DNA of 64,000 bases from Pantoea sp. Ap-967 (GTDB lineage Bacteria > Pseudomonadota > Gammaproteobacteria > Pseudomonadales > Pseudomonadaceae): the NCBI RefSeq assembly GCF_011752565.1, contig NZ_VWXK01000003.1, positions 1 through 64,000 of the forward strand, given 5' to 3'. The position numbers and the translations under genes are program-made. The notes below the pieces were generated by a model. The model worked only from the letters and a program-made list of their open reading frames with translations, did no database searches and was not told the origin of the DNA. Positions 38,240 through 47,178 of this stretch are shown piece by piece (the stretch's first letter is position 1; each line of letters starts with the position of its first letter).

Positions 38240-39262
38240 TCAGCGCGGCATCGCGGCAATGGCATCCACCGCTTCACGAATCAGCGCCGGGCCTTTATAG
38301 ATGAAGCCCGAATAGATCTGCACCAGGCTGGCACCGGCGGCGATCTTCTCAGCCGCATGGCGCCCCTCGGTAATGCCGCCAGCGGCAATGATCGGCAACT
38401 TGCCCGCCAACTCGCCCGCCAGCACCTTGACGATATGGGTGCTTTTTTCCAGCACTGGCGCACCCGACAGGCCACCGGCCTCGCCACCGTGCTCCAGCCC
38501 TTCGACGCCTTCACGGCCCAGGGTGGTGTTGGTGGCGATCACCGCATCCATGCCCGACTGCAGCAATGCCGACGCCACCAGCGCGGTTTCCTCGTCGCTC
38601 ATGTCCGGGGCGATCTTGATGGCCAGTGGCACGCGCTTGCCATGCTCGCTGGCCAGTTGCTCACGGCGCTCGGCCAGGGCATCGAGCAGTTGCTTGAGCG
38701 AATCGCCGAACTGCAGGCTGCGCAGGCCAGGGGTGTTCGGCGAGCTGACGTTGACGGTGATGTAGCTGGCGTCGGTGTACACCTTGTTCAGGCAGATCAG
38801 GTAATCGTCCACCGCACGCTCGACCGGGGTGTCGAAGTTCTTGCCGATGTTGATGCCCAGCACACCGTCGTAGCGCGAGGCACGCACGCGCTCGAGCAGG
38901 TGGTCGACCCCCAGGTTGTTGAAGCCCATGCGGTTGATGATCGCCGTTGCCTGGGGCAGGCGGAACAAACGTGGCTTGGGGTTGCCCGGTTGCGGCCGTG
39001 GCGTCACGGTGCCGATTTCGACGAAGCCGAAGCCCAGCTGGGCGAAGCCGTCGATGGCGGCGCCGTTCTTGTCCAGGCCTGCGGCCAGGCCCACGGGGTT
39101 TGCGAAGTTCAAGCCCATCACGCTCACCGGCAACGCCGCCGGCTGCTTGCACAGCACGCCATTGAGCCCGAGGCGGCCACCGGCGCCGATCAGGTCCAGG
39201 GACAGGTCATGGGAAGTTTCCGGGGAGAGCTTGAACAGCAGCTGGCGGGCCAGGGTATACAT
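38240..39262 (-). CDS. pyrD: Dihydroorotate dehydrogenase (quinone), class 2
   Basis: A 340-residue FMN enzyme that oxidises dihydroorotate with quinone in pyrimidine synthesis. The amphipathic N-terminus ([20 protein letters not shown]) is the membrane-association region of class 2 enzymes. Segments [24 protein letters not shown] (with the catalytic Ser of this class) and [17 protein letters not shown] match. The ATG at 39262 gives the family length, though the frame is open further upstream. Confidence 0.95.
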   Translation of the reverse strand: MYTLARQLLFKLSPETSHDLSLDLIGAGGRLGLNGVLCKQPAALPVSVMGLNFANPVGLAAGLDKNGAAIDGFAQLGFGFVEIGTVTPRPQPGNPKPRLFRLPQATAIINRMGFNNLGVDHLLERVRASRYDGVLGINIGKNFDTPVERAVDDYLICLNKVYTDASYITVNVSSPNTPGLRSLQFGDSLKQLLDALAERREQLASEHGKRVPLAIKIAPDMSDEETALVASALLQSGMDAVIATNTTLGREGVEGLEHGGEAGGLSGAPVLEKSTHIVKVLAGELAGKLPIIAAGGITEGRHAAEKIAAGASLVQIYSGFIYKGPALIREAVDAIAAMPR

Positions 39263-39389
39263 GGGCGGGCAAGGCTCGGGGTGAATGAGGGTGCGATTAT
39301 AGCCAGCGCGGGCCGTGCATGACAGGCCCTTGGCACATGGGTTGCTACATCGCCTGCACACAGCCTATTCAGTACGGGCGAGGACCTTC

Positions 39390-40592
39390 GTGAACACAAC
39401 ACCCCTAGCCTGGGTAAACGGCAGCGACGCGCCGGAAAAACCCAGCCTCGACATCGGCTTCATGGCCCTGAGCGACTGCGCTTCGGTGGTAGTGGCCGCC
39501 ACCCAAGGCTTCGCCCAGCAGCACGGCCTGACCCTCAACCTCAAGCGCCAGGGCTCCTGGGCCAGCCTGCGCGACAAGCTGGCCAGTGGCGAACTGGATG
39601 CCGCCCATTGCCTGTATGGCCTGGTGTACGCGCTGCACCTGGGCATCGGTGGGGTGCCGGCCAGCCCCATGGCGGTGCTCATGGGGCTGAACCAGAACGC
39701 CCAGGCCATCAACCTCTCGCCGGCGCTGCAACGCCAGGGCGTGACCAGCCCTGAAGCATTGGCCCTGCGCGTGCACCAGGCTGGCGCACCGCTGACCTTC
39801 GCCCAGACCTTTCCCACGGGCACCCACGCCATGTGGCTGTATTACTGGCTGGCCAGCCAAGGCATCCACCCCTTGCATGACGTGCGCAGCGTGGTGGTGC
39901 CACCGGCGCAGATGGCCGCGCATATCCAGGCCGGGCGCATCGACGGTTTTTGTGCCGGTGAGCCTTGGTCTGCCGCCGCCGTGGCACAGGGCCAGGGCTT
40001 CACCCTGGCCACCAGCCAGTCGATCTGGCCGGACCACCCGGAAAAGGTGCTGGCCAGTGCCCGCGCCTTTGCCGAGCAGTACCCCAACAGCGCCCGCGCC
40101 CTGGTCAAGGCAGTGCTTGCCGCCAGCCGCTTCATCGAGCAAAGCCCGGAGAACCGCCGCAGTACCGCGCAACTGCTGTGCGGCAGCGCCTACCTGGACA
40201 CGCCCCTGGAAAACATCGAGCCGCGCTTGCTGGGCGATTATGAAGACGGCCTTGGCCATCGCTGGCAAGACCGCCATGGCCTGCGCCTGTTCGACCAGGG
40301 CCGGGCGAACCTGCCGTACCTGTCCGATGGCATGTGGTTCATGACCCAGTTCCGCCGCTGGGGGCTGCTGCGTGAAGACCCCGACTACCTGGGCGTTGCG
40401 CAACAGGTGCAGCAACTGGCGCTGTACCGCGACGCCGCCACCGCCGTTGACGTGCCCTGCCCCGACAGCGCCATGCGCAGCAGCCTGCTGATCGACGGCA
40501 CGTGCTGGGACGGCAGCGACCCGTATGGCTACGCCCGCAGCTTCCGCCTGCATGCCCTGGGCGAGCCGCCAGCCGCCCGTACCGGTCTGTGA
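39390..40592 (+). CDS. nasS: Nitrate-sensing protein NasS (NrtA-like)
   Basis: A 400-residue protein of the nitrate-binding NrtA/NasS family without a signal peptide, so it is cytoplasmic rather than a transporter subunit. Features include DIGFMALSDCASVVVAATQG, LASGELDAAHCLYGL and GRIDGFCAGEPWSAAA. The start is GTG at 39390 with GAGGA upstream. It is followed after 11 bases by nasT. In Azotobacter and Paracoccus NasS holds NasT inactive until nitrate or nitrite binds; the same role is inferred here. Confidence 0.92.
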   Translation: MNTTPLAWVNGSDAPEKPSLDIGFMALSDCASVVVAATQGFAQQHGLTLNLKRQGSWASLRDKLASGELDAAHCLYGLVYALHLGIGGVPASPMAVLMGLNQNAQAINLSPALQRQGVTSPEALALRVHQAGAPLTFAQTFPTGTHAMWLYYWLASQGIHPLHDVRSVVVPPAQMAAHIQAGRIDGFCAGEPWSAAAVAQGQGFTLATSQSIWPDHPEKVLASARAFAEQYPNSARALVKAVLAASRFIEQSPENRRSTAQLLCGSAYLDTPLENIEPRLLGDYEDGLGHRWQDRHGLRLFDQGRANLPYLSDGMWFMTQFRRWGLLREDPDYLGVAQQVQQLALYRDAATAVDVPCPDSAMRSSLLIDGTCWDGSDPYGYARSFRLHALGEPPAARTGL

Positions 40593-40603
40593 GGGCCATC
40601 GCC

Positions 40604-41179
40604 ATGCTGCGCATCCTGCTGATCGACGATACCCGGAACAAGCTTGGCCGCCTCAAGGCCGCCCTGCGCGAGGCCGGCTTCGAGGTGATCGAAGCGCCAG
40701 ACCTGACCATCGACCTGCCCGCCTGCATTGAAACGGTGCGCCCGGACGTGGTGCTGATCGATACCGAGTCACCCGACCGCGATGTGATGGAACAGGTAGT
40801 GCTGGTCAGCCGCGACCAACCCCGGCCGATCGTGCTGTTCACCGACGAGCACGACCCTGGGGTGATGCGCCAGGCGATCCAGGCCGGGGTCAGCGCCTAT
40901 ATCGTCGAAGGCATTCATGCCGCGCGCTTGCAGCCGATTCTCGATGTGGCCATGGCGCGTTTTGAAAGCGACCAGGCGCTCAAGGCCCAGCTGCAGGCCC
41001 GCGACCAGCAACTGGCCGAGCGCAAGCGCATCGAGCAGGCCAAGGGTTTGCTGATGAAGATGAAGGACTGCAACGAGGAGCAGGCCTACACCCTGATGCG
41101 GCGCCAGGCCATGAGCCGCCAGCAGAAGCTGATCCAGGTGGCCGAACAGATCATCGCCATGCATGAAATGCTGGGCTAG
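40604..41179 (+). CDS. nasT: ANTAR-type response regulator NasT (transcription antiterminator)
   Basis: A 191-residue protein: a receiver-like N-terminus (ILLIDDTRNKLGRLKAAL, with Asp in VVLIDTESPDRD), a coiled linker (QARDQQLAERKRIEQ) and a C-terminal ANTAR RNA-binding domain (AKGLLMKMKDCNEEQAYTLM). NasT binds paired hexaloop hairpins in leader RNA and prevents termination when freed from NasS. GAGGG precedes ATG 40604. The likely target is the nasA leader just downstream (41358-41480). Confidence 0.95.
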   Translation: MLRILLIDDTRNKLGRLKAALREAGFEVIEAPDLTIDLPACIETVRPDVVLIDTESPDRDVMEQVVLVSRDQPRPIVLFTDEHDPGVMRQAIQAGVSAYIVEGIHAARLQPILDVAMARFESDQALKAQLQARDQQLAERKRIEQAKGLLMKMKDCNEEQAYTLMRRQAMSRQQKLIQVAEQIIAMHEMLG

Positions 41180-41221
41180 GGCACCCGCCGCATCGCGACT
41201 CCCCACCACGTCTCAATTCCC

Positions 41222-41334
41222 TGTAGGAGCGAGCGAAGCTCGCGATGGGCTGCGAAGCAGCCCCGGCGTGATGAGCCGCGAAGCTGAAACCTGGGCCGCT
41301 GCGCGCCCCATCGCGAGCTACGCTCGCTCCTACC
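41222..41334. repeat. REPIN of 113 bp (GTAGGAGCGAGC type), copy 2
   Basis: This has the same structure and orientation as the unit at 32484: two inverted REP palindromes around a conserved middle with AGCCGCGAAGCTGAAACC. It separates nasT from the nasA leader. Confidence 0.85.
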
Positions 41335-41357
41335 AGGGCGGTGCCGGCCTAGAGAGG

Positions 41358-41480
41358 AAGAGTTGGCCCAGCTCTTGCTCAACAATCCTCACCGGTAGCC
41401 AACGGCGGTTGCCTCAAACACTCCCGACAAAGACGTCGCTTTCCCTTCCACGCCAGTGGACCGGGTAGCGGCGTCTTTTT
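41358..41480 (+). promoter_or_regulatory. nasA leader RNA: candidate ANTAR hairpin and intrinsic terminator
   Basis: A stem GGTAGCC/GGTTGCC (41394-41413, two wobble pairs) closes the six-base loop AACGGC, with A at loop position 1 and G at position 4, as required for ANTAR-protein binding. An upstream hairpin AAGAGTT/AGCTCTT (41358-41376) could be the partner, but its loop is five or seven bases. A terminator follows: AAGACGTCGCT (41430-41440) pairs with AGCGGCGTCTT (41467-41477), then a T-run, 33 bases before the nasA start. NasT-dependent antitermination of nasA is inferred. Confidence 0.65.
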
Positions 41481-41512
41481 CGTTTCCGTTGCATTGCCCC
41501 GTGAGGTGTTCG

Positions 41513-42724
41513 ATGAGTACCAGCTTCTGGAAGTCCGGGCATGTGCCCACGCTGTTCGCCGCGTTCCTGTATTTCGACCTGAGCTTCATGGTCTGGTACC
41601 TGCTGGGCCCGCTGGCCGTGCAGATCGCTGCCGACCTGCAACTGAGCCCCCAGCAACGCGGCCTGATGGTGGCTACACCCATCCTCGCCGGGGCGGTGCT
41701 GCGCTTTATCATGGGCGTGCTGGTCGACCGCCTCTCGCCCAAGACCGCCGGGCTGATTGGCCAAGTCATCGTCATCCTGGCGCTGGCCAGCGCCTGGCAC
41801 CTGGGCGTGCACACCTACGGCCAAGCCCTGCTGCTGGGCGTGTTTCTCGGCGTTGCCGGCGCGTCCTTCGCCGTGTCGTTGCCGCTGGCCTCGCAATGGT
41901 ACCCACCGCAGCACCAGGGCAAAGCCATGGGCATCGCCGGTGCGGGCAACTCCGGCACCGTGTTCGCCGCCCTGTTGGCGCCCATGCTGGCGGCCGCCTA
42001 TGGCTGGAACAACGTGTTCGGCTTTGCCGTGCTGCCCTTGCTGCTAGCCCTGGCGCTGTTTGCCCTGCTGGCCCGCAATGCACCGCAACGGCCCAAGCGC
42101 AAAGCCATGGCCGACTACCTCAAGGCCCTGGGTGACCGCGACAGCTGGTGGTTCATGTTCTTCTACAGCGTTACCTTCGGCGGCTTCATTGGCCTGGCCA
42201 GTGCCCTGCCGGGCTACTTTAGCGACCAATACGGCCTGAGCCCGGTCAGCGCCGGCTACTACACCGCCGCCTGCGTCTTCGCCGGCAGCCTGATGCGCCC
42301 GCTGGGCGGGGCCCTGGCCGACCGCTTCGGCGGCATCCGCACCCTGCTTGGCATGTACAGCGTGGCCGCGGTTTGCATCGCTGCCGTGGGCTTCAACCTG
42401 CCCAGTGCCACGGCGGCCCTGGCCCTGTTCGTCAGCGCCATGCTGGGCCTCGGCGCCGGCAATGGCGCGGTGTTCCAACTGGTGCCCCAGCGCTTTCGCC
42501 AGGAAATCGGCGTGATGACCGGGCTGATCGGCATGGCCGGCGGCATTGGCGGCTTCGCCCTGGCCGCCGGGCTTGGCACCATCAAGCAGCACACCGGCGA
42601 CTACCAGCTGGGCCTGTGGCTGTTTGCCAGCCTCGGGCTGCTGGCCTGGTTCGGCCTGCACGGGGTAAAACAGCGCTGGCGCACCACCTGGGGTTCGGCG
42701 GCGGTGACGGCGGCGCGGGTCTGA
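41513..42724 (+). CDS. nasA: Nitrate/nitrite transporter, MFS family (NasA/NarK type)
   Basis: A 403-residue permease with about 12 transmembrane helices. The N-terminus FAAFLYFDLSFMVWYLLGPL and the segment GIAGAGNSGTVFAALLAPML match nitrate/nitrite porters. GTGAGG precedes ATG 41513. It lies behind a terminator-bearing leader and 333 bases after nasT, and the kinase gene begins nine bases after its stop. No nitrate or nitrite reductase gene follows in this window. Confidence 0.9.
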   Translation: MSTSFWKSGHVPTLFAAFLYFDLSFMVWYLLGPLAVQIAADLQLSPQQRGLMVATPILAGAVLRFIMGVLVDRLSPKTAGLIGQVIVILALASAWHLGVHTYGQALLLGVFLGVAGASFAVSLPLASQWYPPQHQGKAMGIAGAGNSGTVFAALLAPMLAAAYGWNNVFGFAVLPLLLALALFALLARNAPQRPKRKAMADYLKALGDRDSWWFMFFYSVTFGGFIGLASALPGYFSDQYGLSPVSAGYYTAACVFAGSLMRPLGGALADRFGGIRTLLGMYSVAAVCIAAVGFNLPSATAALALFVSAMLGLGAGNGAVFQLVPQRFRQEIGVMTGLIGMAGGIGGFALAAGLGTIKQHTGDYQLGLWLFASLGLLAWFGLHGVKQRWRTTWGSAAVTAARV

Positions 42725-42733
42725 GGTGGCCCG

Positions 42734-44389
42734 ATGAGCCTGCAGCTGAGTTTCGCCCAGGCCAGCGCCACCGGCCCGCGCGCGGAAAACCAGGATGCCC
42801 TGCGCCTGGTTACCCCGGCGCCTGAACTGGCTGCCAGCAAGGGTTACCTGTTTGCCCTTGCCGACGGCGTCAGCCAGTGCGCCGATGGCGGCCTGGCCGC
42901 GCGCGCCAGCCTGCAGGCACTGGCCATGGACTATTACGCCACCCCCGCCACCTGGGGCGTGGCCCAGGCCCTGGACCGCCTGCTGCTGGCGCAGAACCGC
43001 TGGCTGCGCGCCCAGGGCAGCCAACCGTTGCTGACCACCCTGAGTGCCCTGGTGCTGCGTGGGCGCCGCTTCACCCTGGCACATGTCGGCGACTGCCGCG
43101 CTTACCGCTGGCACGCTGGCCGCCTGCAGTGCCTGAGCCAAGACCATGTGTGGGACCAGCCCGGCATGCAGCATGTGCTCAAGCGCGCCCTGGGCCTGGA
43201 CCAGCACCTGCTGGTCGACTACCTGGACGGTGAGCTTGAGCCGGGCGAGTGCTATTTGCTGCTCAGCGACGGCGTCTGGGCCAGCCTGGGCGATGGGCAT
43301 ATCCAGGCGGTACTGCGCGAGCAGCCTGACCTGCAGCGGGCGGTGGATACCCTGGTTGCCAGCGCCCACCTCAATGGCAGCCAGGACAATGCCAGCGCCT
43401 TGCTGGTGCGCATCGACCAACTGGGCCCGGCAAACCTGGGCGACACGCTGGTGCAGCTGCAGCAATGGCCGTTACCCGGCGCCCTGCGCGATGGCCAGGC
43501 AATCGACGGTTGGCAGGTCGAAACCCGCCTGGCGCACAGCCGTCAGTCGTTGCTGTACCGGGTGCGCGACGGCCAGGGCCAGCCGTGGCTGCTGAAAACC
43601 TTGCCTGCCGAGCGCGAGCAGGAGCCAGGGGCCGCGCAAGGGTTGCTGATGGAAGAATGGTTCCTGCGCCGGGTAGCTGGCCGCCATTTCCCGGAAGTGC
43701 ATGCTGCCAGCCAGCGCCAGCACCTGTACTACGTGATGCGCGAGCACCGCGGCCAAACCCTCGCCACGCAGCTTGCCGAGCACGGCCCGTTGCCGTTGGC
43801 GAAATGGCTGGAGGTGGCTCGCCAGTTGTTGCAGGCAGTGGGCGTGCTGCACCGGCGCAACCTGCTGCACCGTGACATCAAGCCCGACAACCTGCACGTG
43901 GGTGAAGACGGCCAACTGCGTGTGCTGGACTTTGGCCTGGCCTACTGCCCCGGGCTCTCCGAGAGGTCCCGGCACGACCTGCCCGGCACCCCTTCCTACA
44001 TTGCCCCGGAAGCCTTCGAGGGAGAGCCGCCGAGCCCGCGCCAAGACCTGTACGCCGTCGGCGTCACGCTGTATCAGCTGCTGACCGGGCATTTTCCCTA
44101 TGGTGAGGTGGAAGCTTTTCAGCGGCCGCGTTTCGGCCAGCCGGTGAACCCCTCGCGCTATCGACCCGACCTGCCCGAGTGGATCCAGCACAACCTGTTG
44201 CAGGCGGTGGCGGCAGACCCGGCGCAGCGTTTCGAAACGGCCGAGCAGTGGTTGTTGCTGCTTGAGCGTGGAGACCGTCAGGAACCGGCTGGGCGCCCAC
44301 GGCCGTTGCTGGAGCGCGAGCCTGTGAAGGTGTGGCGCACGGTGGCGTTGGTGTCGTTGCTGGTGAATTTGGTGTTGTTGATGCTGTAG
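42734..44389 (+). CDS. PP2C phosphatase / Ser-Thr protein kinase fusion, membrane-anchored
   Basis: A 551-residue bifunctional protein. Residues about 1-230 form a PP2C phosphatase with the metal-binding Asp motifs RAENQDAL, LADGVSQCADGG, VGDCRAYR, LLSDGVW and SQDNASA. Residues about 255-515 form a Hanks-type kinase with the ATP-site Lys in PWLLKTLPAE, HRDIKPDN and DFGLAY, and activation-loop end GTPSYIAPEAF. The last 20 residues are a transmembrane helix (VALVSLLVNLVLLML). It begins nine bases after nasA, so it is probably co-transcribed and linked to nitrate assimilation. Substrates are unknown. Confidence 0.93.
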   Translation: MSLQLSFAQASATGPRAENQDALRLVTPAPELAASKGYLFALADGVSQCADGGLAARASLQALAMDYYATPATWGVAQALDRLLLAQNRWLRAQGSQPLLTTLSALVLRGRRFTLAHVGDCRAYRWHAGRLQCLSQDHVWDQPGMQHVLKRALGLDQHLLVDYLDGELEPGECYLLLSDGVWASLGDGHIQAVLREQPDLQRAVDTLVASAHLNGSQDNASALLVRIDQLGPANLGDTLVQLQQWPLPGALRDGQAIDGWQVETRLAHSRQSLLYRVRDGQGQPWLLKTLPAEREQEPGAAQGLLMEEWFLRRVAGRHFPEVHAASQRQHLYYVMREHRGQTLATQLAEHGPLPLAKWLEVARQLLQAVGVLHRRNLLHRDIKPDNLHVGEDGQLRVLDFGLAYCPGLSERSRHDLPGTPSYIAPEAFEGEPPSPRQDLYAVGVTLYQLLTGHFPYGEVEAFQRPRFGQPVNPSRYRPDLPEWIQHNLLQAVAADPAQRFETAEQWLLLLERGDRQEPAGRPRPLLEREPVKVWRTVALVSLLVNLVLLML

Positions 44390-44410
44390 ATAGGCGCCGC
44401 TTTGCGCGGC

Positions 44411-44438
44411 GCATCGCGAGCTGCGCTCGCTCCTACCA
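44411..44438 (-). repeat. Single REP palindrome (GTAGGAGCGAGC type)
   Basis: GCATCGCGAGCTGCGCTCGC followed by TCCTACC lies between the kinase stop and the oprF terminator. Confidence 0.75.
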
Positions 44439-44478
44439 GGGGGACATGGACTGTGGTGTGGATGAATTTTGGGCAAAG

Positions 44479-44505
44479 AAAAACCCGGCCGAGGCCGGGT
44501 TTTTC
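44479..44505. terminator. Bidirectional terminator between the kinase gene and oprF
   Basis: AAACCCGGC/GCCGGGTTT around a four-base loop has A-rich sequence on the left (AAAGAAAAA) and TTTTT on the right, so it can stop transcription from both convergent genes. Confidence 0.88.
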
Positions 44506-44523
44506 ATTGAAGCTTCAAACCAA

Positions 44524-45561
44524 TTACTTGGCCTGGGCTTCTACCTGAGCTTCAACGCGACGGTTGATAGCACGGCCTTCTTCGGTGGCGTTGTCGGCAA
44601 CCGGACGGGTTTCGCCGTAGCCAACCGACTGAACGCGGCTCGATTCAACACCGTACTGCTGGGTCAGAACCTGCTTAACAGCATTGGCACGACGCTCGGA
44701 CAGCTTCTGGTTGTAAGCGTCTGGACCTACGGAGTCAGTGTGACCTTCAACCACGGTGGTGGTTTGTGGGTACTGCTTCATGAAGTCAGCCAGGTTCTTG
44801 ATGTCGCCGTAGCTGTTAGGCTTGACGACCGACTTGTCGAAGTCGAACTTGACGTCCAGCTCAACGCGAACGACTTCGGCAACAGCCGGGCAGCCATCAG
44901 CGTCAACGGTAACGTTGGCTGGGGTGTCTGGGCACTTGTCGACGTTGTCGCACACGCCATCGTTGTCGGAGTCGGAGCAGACTTCGGCAACTGGAGCTGG
45001 AGCAGCTTCAGCAGCGTGCTTCGGGCTACCGCCGAAGTTCAGGCCAACACCGATGCTCGGGGCCCACTCGGTGTCACCCTGGTCGATGTTGTACTGGGCT
45101 TCAACGCCGGCACGGGCGTAGAACATGTCGGTGATGTACCACTTGGCGCCAGCGCCAACGTTGGCGAAGGTCGACTGGTTACGACCGCCACGGCCGGTCT
45201 GGCCCAGGGACTGGTGCGAGAAACCTGCCGATACGTATGGACGGATGGCGTCGTACGGGTTGTTGAAGTGGTAAACGGCGTCCAGGGCGGTGTTCGAGCC
45301 CTTGATGTTCTTGCCGTCGTCGCCACGAACGTTGTGCACTTCGTCGTAGCCCAGACGCAGTTCAACGTCGTCGGTCAGGAAGTAACCGATCGAACCGCCG
45401 AACAGGTTGCCGTCGTTCTTGAAGTCGCGCTGGCTGTCGTAGAATTCTTTCTTGGCAAAGATTTCAGTTTCGACGGCGCCTTGACCTTGTGCCAGAGCGC
45501 CAAACGAAGTGGCGGCTACAAGCGAACCAATGGCCAAGCCCAAGGTGTTTTTCAATTTCAT
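44524..45561 (-). CDS. oprF: Major outer-membrane porin OprF
   Basis: A 345-residue OmpA-family porin. Signal peptide about 1-24 (LGLAIGSLVAATSFGALAQG); N-terminal eight-stranded barrel (about 25-185); a linker with calcium-type repeats SDSDNDGVCDNVDKCPD; and an OmpA-like peptidoglycan-binding domain with VVEGHTDSVGPDAYNQKLSE. It gives nonspecific permeability and ties the outer membrane to peptidoglycan. Codon choice looks biased as in highly expressed genes. It lies downstream of sigX, whose product is known to drive oprF in Pseudomonas. Confidence 0.97.
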   Translation of the reverse strand: MKLKNTLGLAIGSLVAATSFGALAQGQGAVETEIFAKKEFYDSQRDFKNDGNLFGGSIGYFLTDDVELRLGYDEVHNVRGDDGKNIKGSNTALDAVYHFNNPYDAIRPYVSAGFSHQSLGQTGRGGRNQSTFANVGAGAKWYITDMFYARAGVEAQYNIDQGDTEWAPSIGVGLNFGGSPKHAAEAAPAPVAEVCSDSDNDGVCDNVDKCPDTPANVTVDADGCPAVAEVVRVELDVKFDFDKSVVKPNSYGDIKNLADFMKQYPQTTTVVEGHTDSVGPDAYNQKLSERRANAVKQVLTQQYGVESSRVQSVGYGETRPVADNATEEGRAINRRVEAQVEAQAK

Positions 45562-45671
45562 CCGTTAAATCCCCATCTGGTGATAGTTAAGCAGTCCCAC
45601 CAAAATCCGGGGGACAACTCGACGGCAAGTCTAGCAGAACTCGCCGATTCGTTAGAGATATTTACAAGGGA

Positions 45672-46262
45672 CTAAGTTTCATCCAGGCCTGCAAATTTCT
45701 CCCGAAGCTTGTCTAGCGCACGCTTGTAGCGCATCTTCGTCGCGCTCAAGCCCATGTGCATGATGTCGGCGATCTCCTGGAATTCCAGCTCTGCAACAAA
45801 GCGCAGCACCAGGATCTCCCGGTCGATCGGGTTCACATGCACGAGCCATTTGTCCAGCCCGCCTTTTTCTTCCGGCTTCGGGGCCTTGTCTTCGGAGGCC
45901 TCTTCGACAGGGTCCAGACTCAAGGCATCCATCAACCGGCGTTTACGGCGCTCCTTGCGGTACTGGGTAATGCACTCGTTGTAGGTGATGCTGTAGAGCC
46001 AGGTTTTGAACTTGGATTTGCCCTCGAAGTTCTTCAGCCCGTACAGCACCTTCAGCATCACTTCCTGACAGACATCATCGGCGTCCCGGTCGTTCCCCAG
46101 GTAACGCGCGCAGACATTGAACAGGGTGCGCTGGTAGCGCCGCATGAGTTCCTCATAGGCGCGGGTTACGTGAAACAGCTCCTCGTGCGAACGCGCCACC
46201 AACTCCTCGTCCGTGAGTTCGCGGGGGTCGTAACGCAAGGGCGGCGTATGAACTTTATTCAA
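45672..46262 (-). CDS. sigX: ECF sigma factor SigX
   Basis: A 196-residue sigma-70-type ECF factor. Region 2 includes RYLGNDRDADDVCQEVMLKV and FKTWLYSITYNECI; region 4 includes PIDREILVLRFVAELEFQEI and SATKMRYKRALDKLREKF. The start appears to be TTG at 46262 (encoding MNKVHTPPLRYDPRELTDEE), since no in-frame ATG precedes region 2 and the N-terminus fits other SigX proteins. SigX controls oprF, fatty-acid and envelope genes. No anti-sigma gene is adjacent. Confidence 0.95.
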   Translation of the reverse strand: MNKVHTPPLRYDPRELTDEELVARSHEELFHVTRAYEELMRRYQRTLFNVCARYLGNDRDADDVCQEVMLKVLYGLKNFEGKSKFKTWLYSITYNECITQYRKERRKRRLMDALSLDPVEEASEDKAPKPEEKGGLDKWLVHVNPIDREILVLRFVAELEFQEIADIMHMGLSATKMRYKRALDKLREKFAGLDET

Positions 46263-46351
46263 AACGAATCTGGCCGACAGTCAGGTCAATGTCGCCGCTC
46301 GGCCCCGTAGGCCGAATTTCGCGGCGGCATACATTAACAGCTTTTGGGCGG

Positions 46352-47176
46352 TTAGCGGCTATTGACCCGCTGCTCGAGCAATTCGCGGTTGGACATTGAT
46401 ACCAACTCGCCATCATCTGTCAGCAAAGTCGTCTTGACCGTGCCGATCTCTTCGATCATCCCTTCAACCTCTCCAATCCGCACCTGCTGGCCGACCTGGT
46501 AGAGTTCACGCACGTAGATGCCGGCCAGAATCTGCCCGGCAATTTCGCGGCTACCCAGGCCCATGGCCAGGGCAACGGCCAGACCAACGGTAATCAGCCC
46601 AATCACGATCACGTGGTTGAGCAGGTCGGTCTTGACCTCAAGCTGGCTGATGGCCACCGAGATACTGATGATGATCACCAGGCCCTGGGTGATGCGCCCA
46701 AGGCCTGCCGAGTATTCCAGGCCGATGCCTTCGGCGGCGCCGCGCACCAGGCCGTTGGCCACCTGCGCCAACATCACGCCGGCCAGCAGCACCAGCGCTG
46801 CGCCGAACACCTTGGGCAGGTACAGCGCCAGCATGTCGAGGGTCGCGGAAACCCGCTCAAGGCCCAGCGACTCGGCCGCCGACACCAGGAAGATCAGCAG
46901 CACGAACCAGTAGACGATCTTGCCGATCAAGGTCGAGATCGGCACCTGGATGCCCACCCGGCCAAACATCTTGGTCAGCCCGGTGCCGGCCATCAGGCGG
47001 TCCAGGCCGAACTTGGCCAGCAGCTTGGAGAGCAGTGTGTCGAGCAGCTTGGCCACCACGAACCCGAGCAGCACCACGACCAGCGCGCCAAACAGGTTGG
47101 GGATGAAGTTCGCCACCTTGGTCCATAGGGCGGTCATGGCAGTGACCAGGCTCTGGGTCCAGAGATCGAGTTCCAT
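46352..47176 (-). CDS. cmpX: MscS-type mechanosensitive channel family protein CmpX
   Basis: A 274-residue membrane protein with four or five hydrophobic segments and an MscS-like beta domain near the C-terminus (REIAGQILAGIYVRELYQVG and VRIGEVEGMIEEIGTVKT). CmpX is known next to sigX in Pseudomonas and affects SigX activity and envelope stress. ATG at 47176 is preferred to TTG 47182; it starts two bases after the cfrX stop, so the two are coupled. Confidence 0.92.
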   Translation of the reverse strand: MELDLWTQSLVTAMTALWTKVANFIPNLFGALVVVLLGFVVAKLLDTLLSKLLAKFGLDRLMAGTGLTKMFGRVGIQVPISTLIGKIVYWFVLLIFLVSAAESLGLERVSATLDMLALYLPKVFGAALVLLAGVMLAQVANGLVRGAAEGIGLEYSAGLGRITQGLVIIISISVAISQLEVKTDLLNHVIVIGLITVGLAVALAMGLGSREIAGQILAGIYVRELYQVGQQVRIGEVEGMIEEIGTVKTTLLTDDGELVSMSNRELLEQRVNSR

Positions 47177-47178
47177 AT

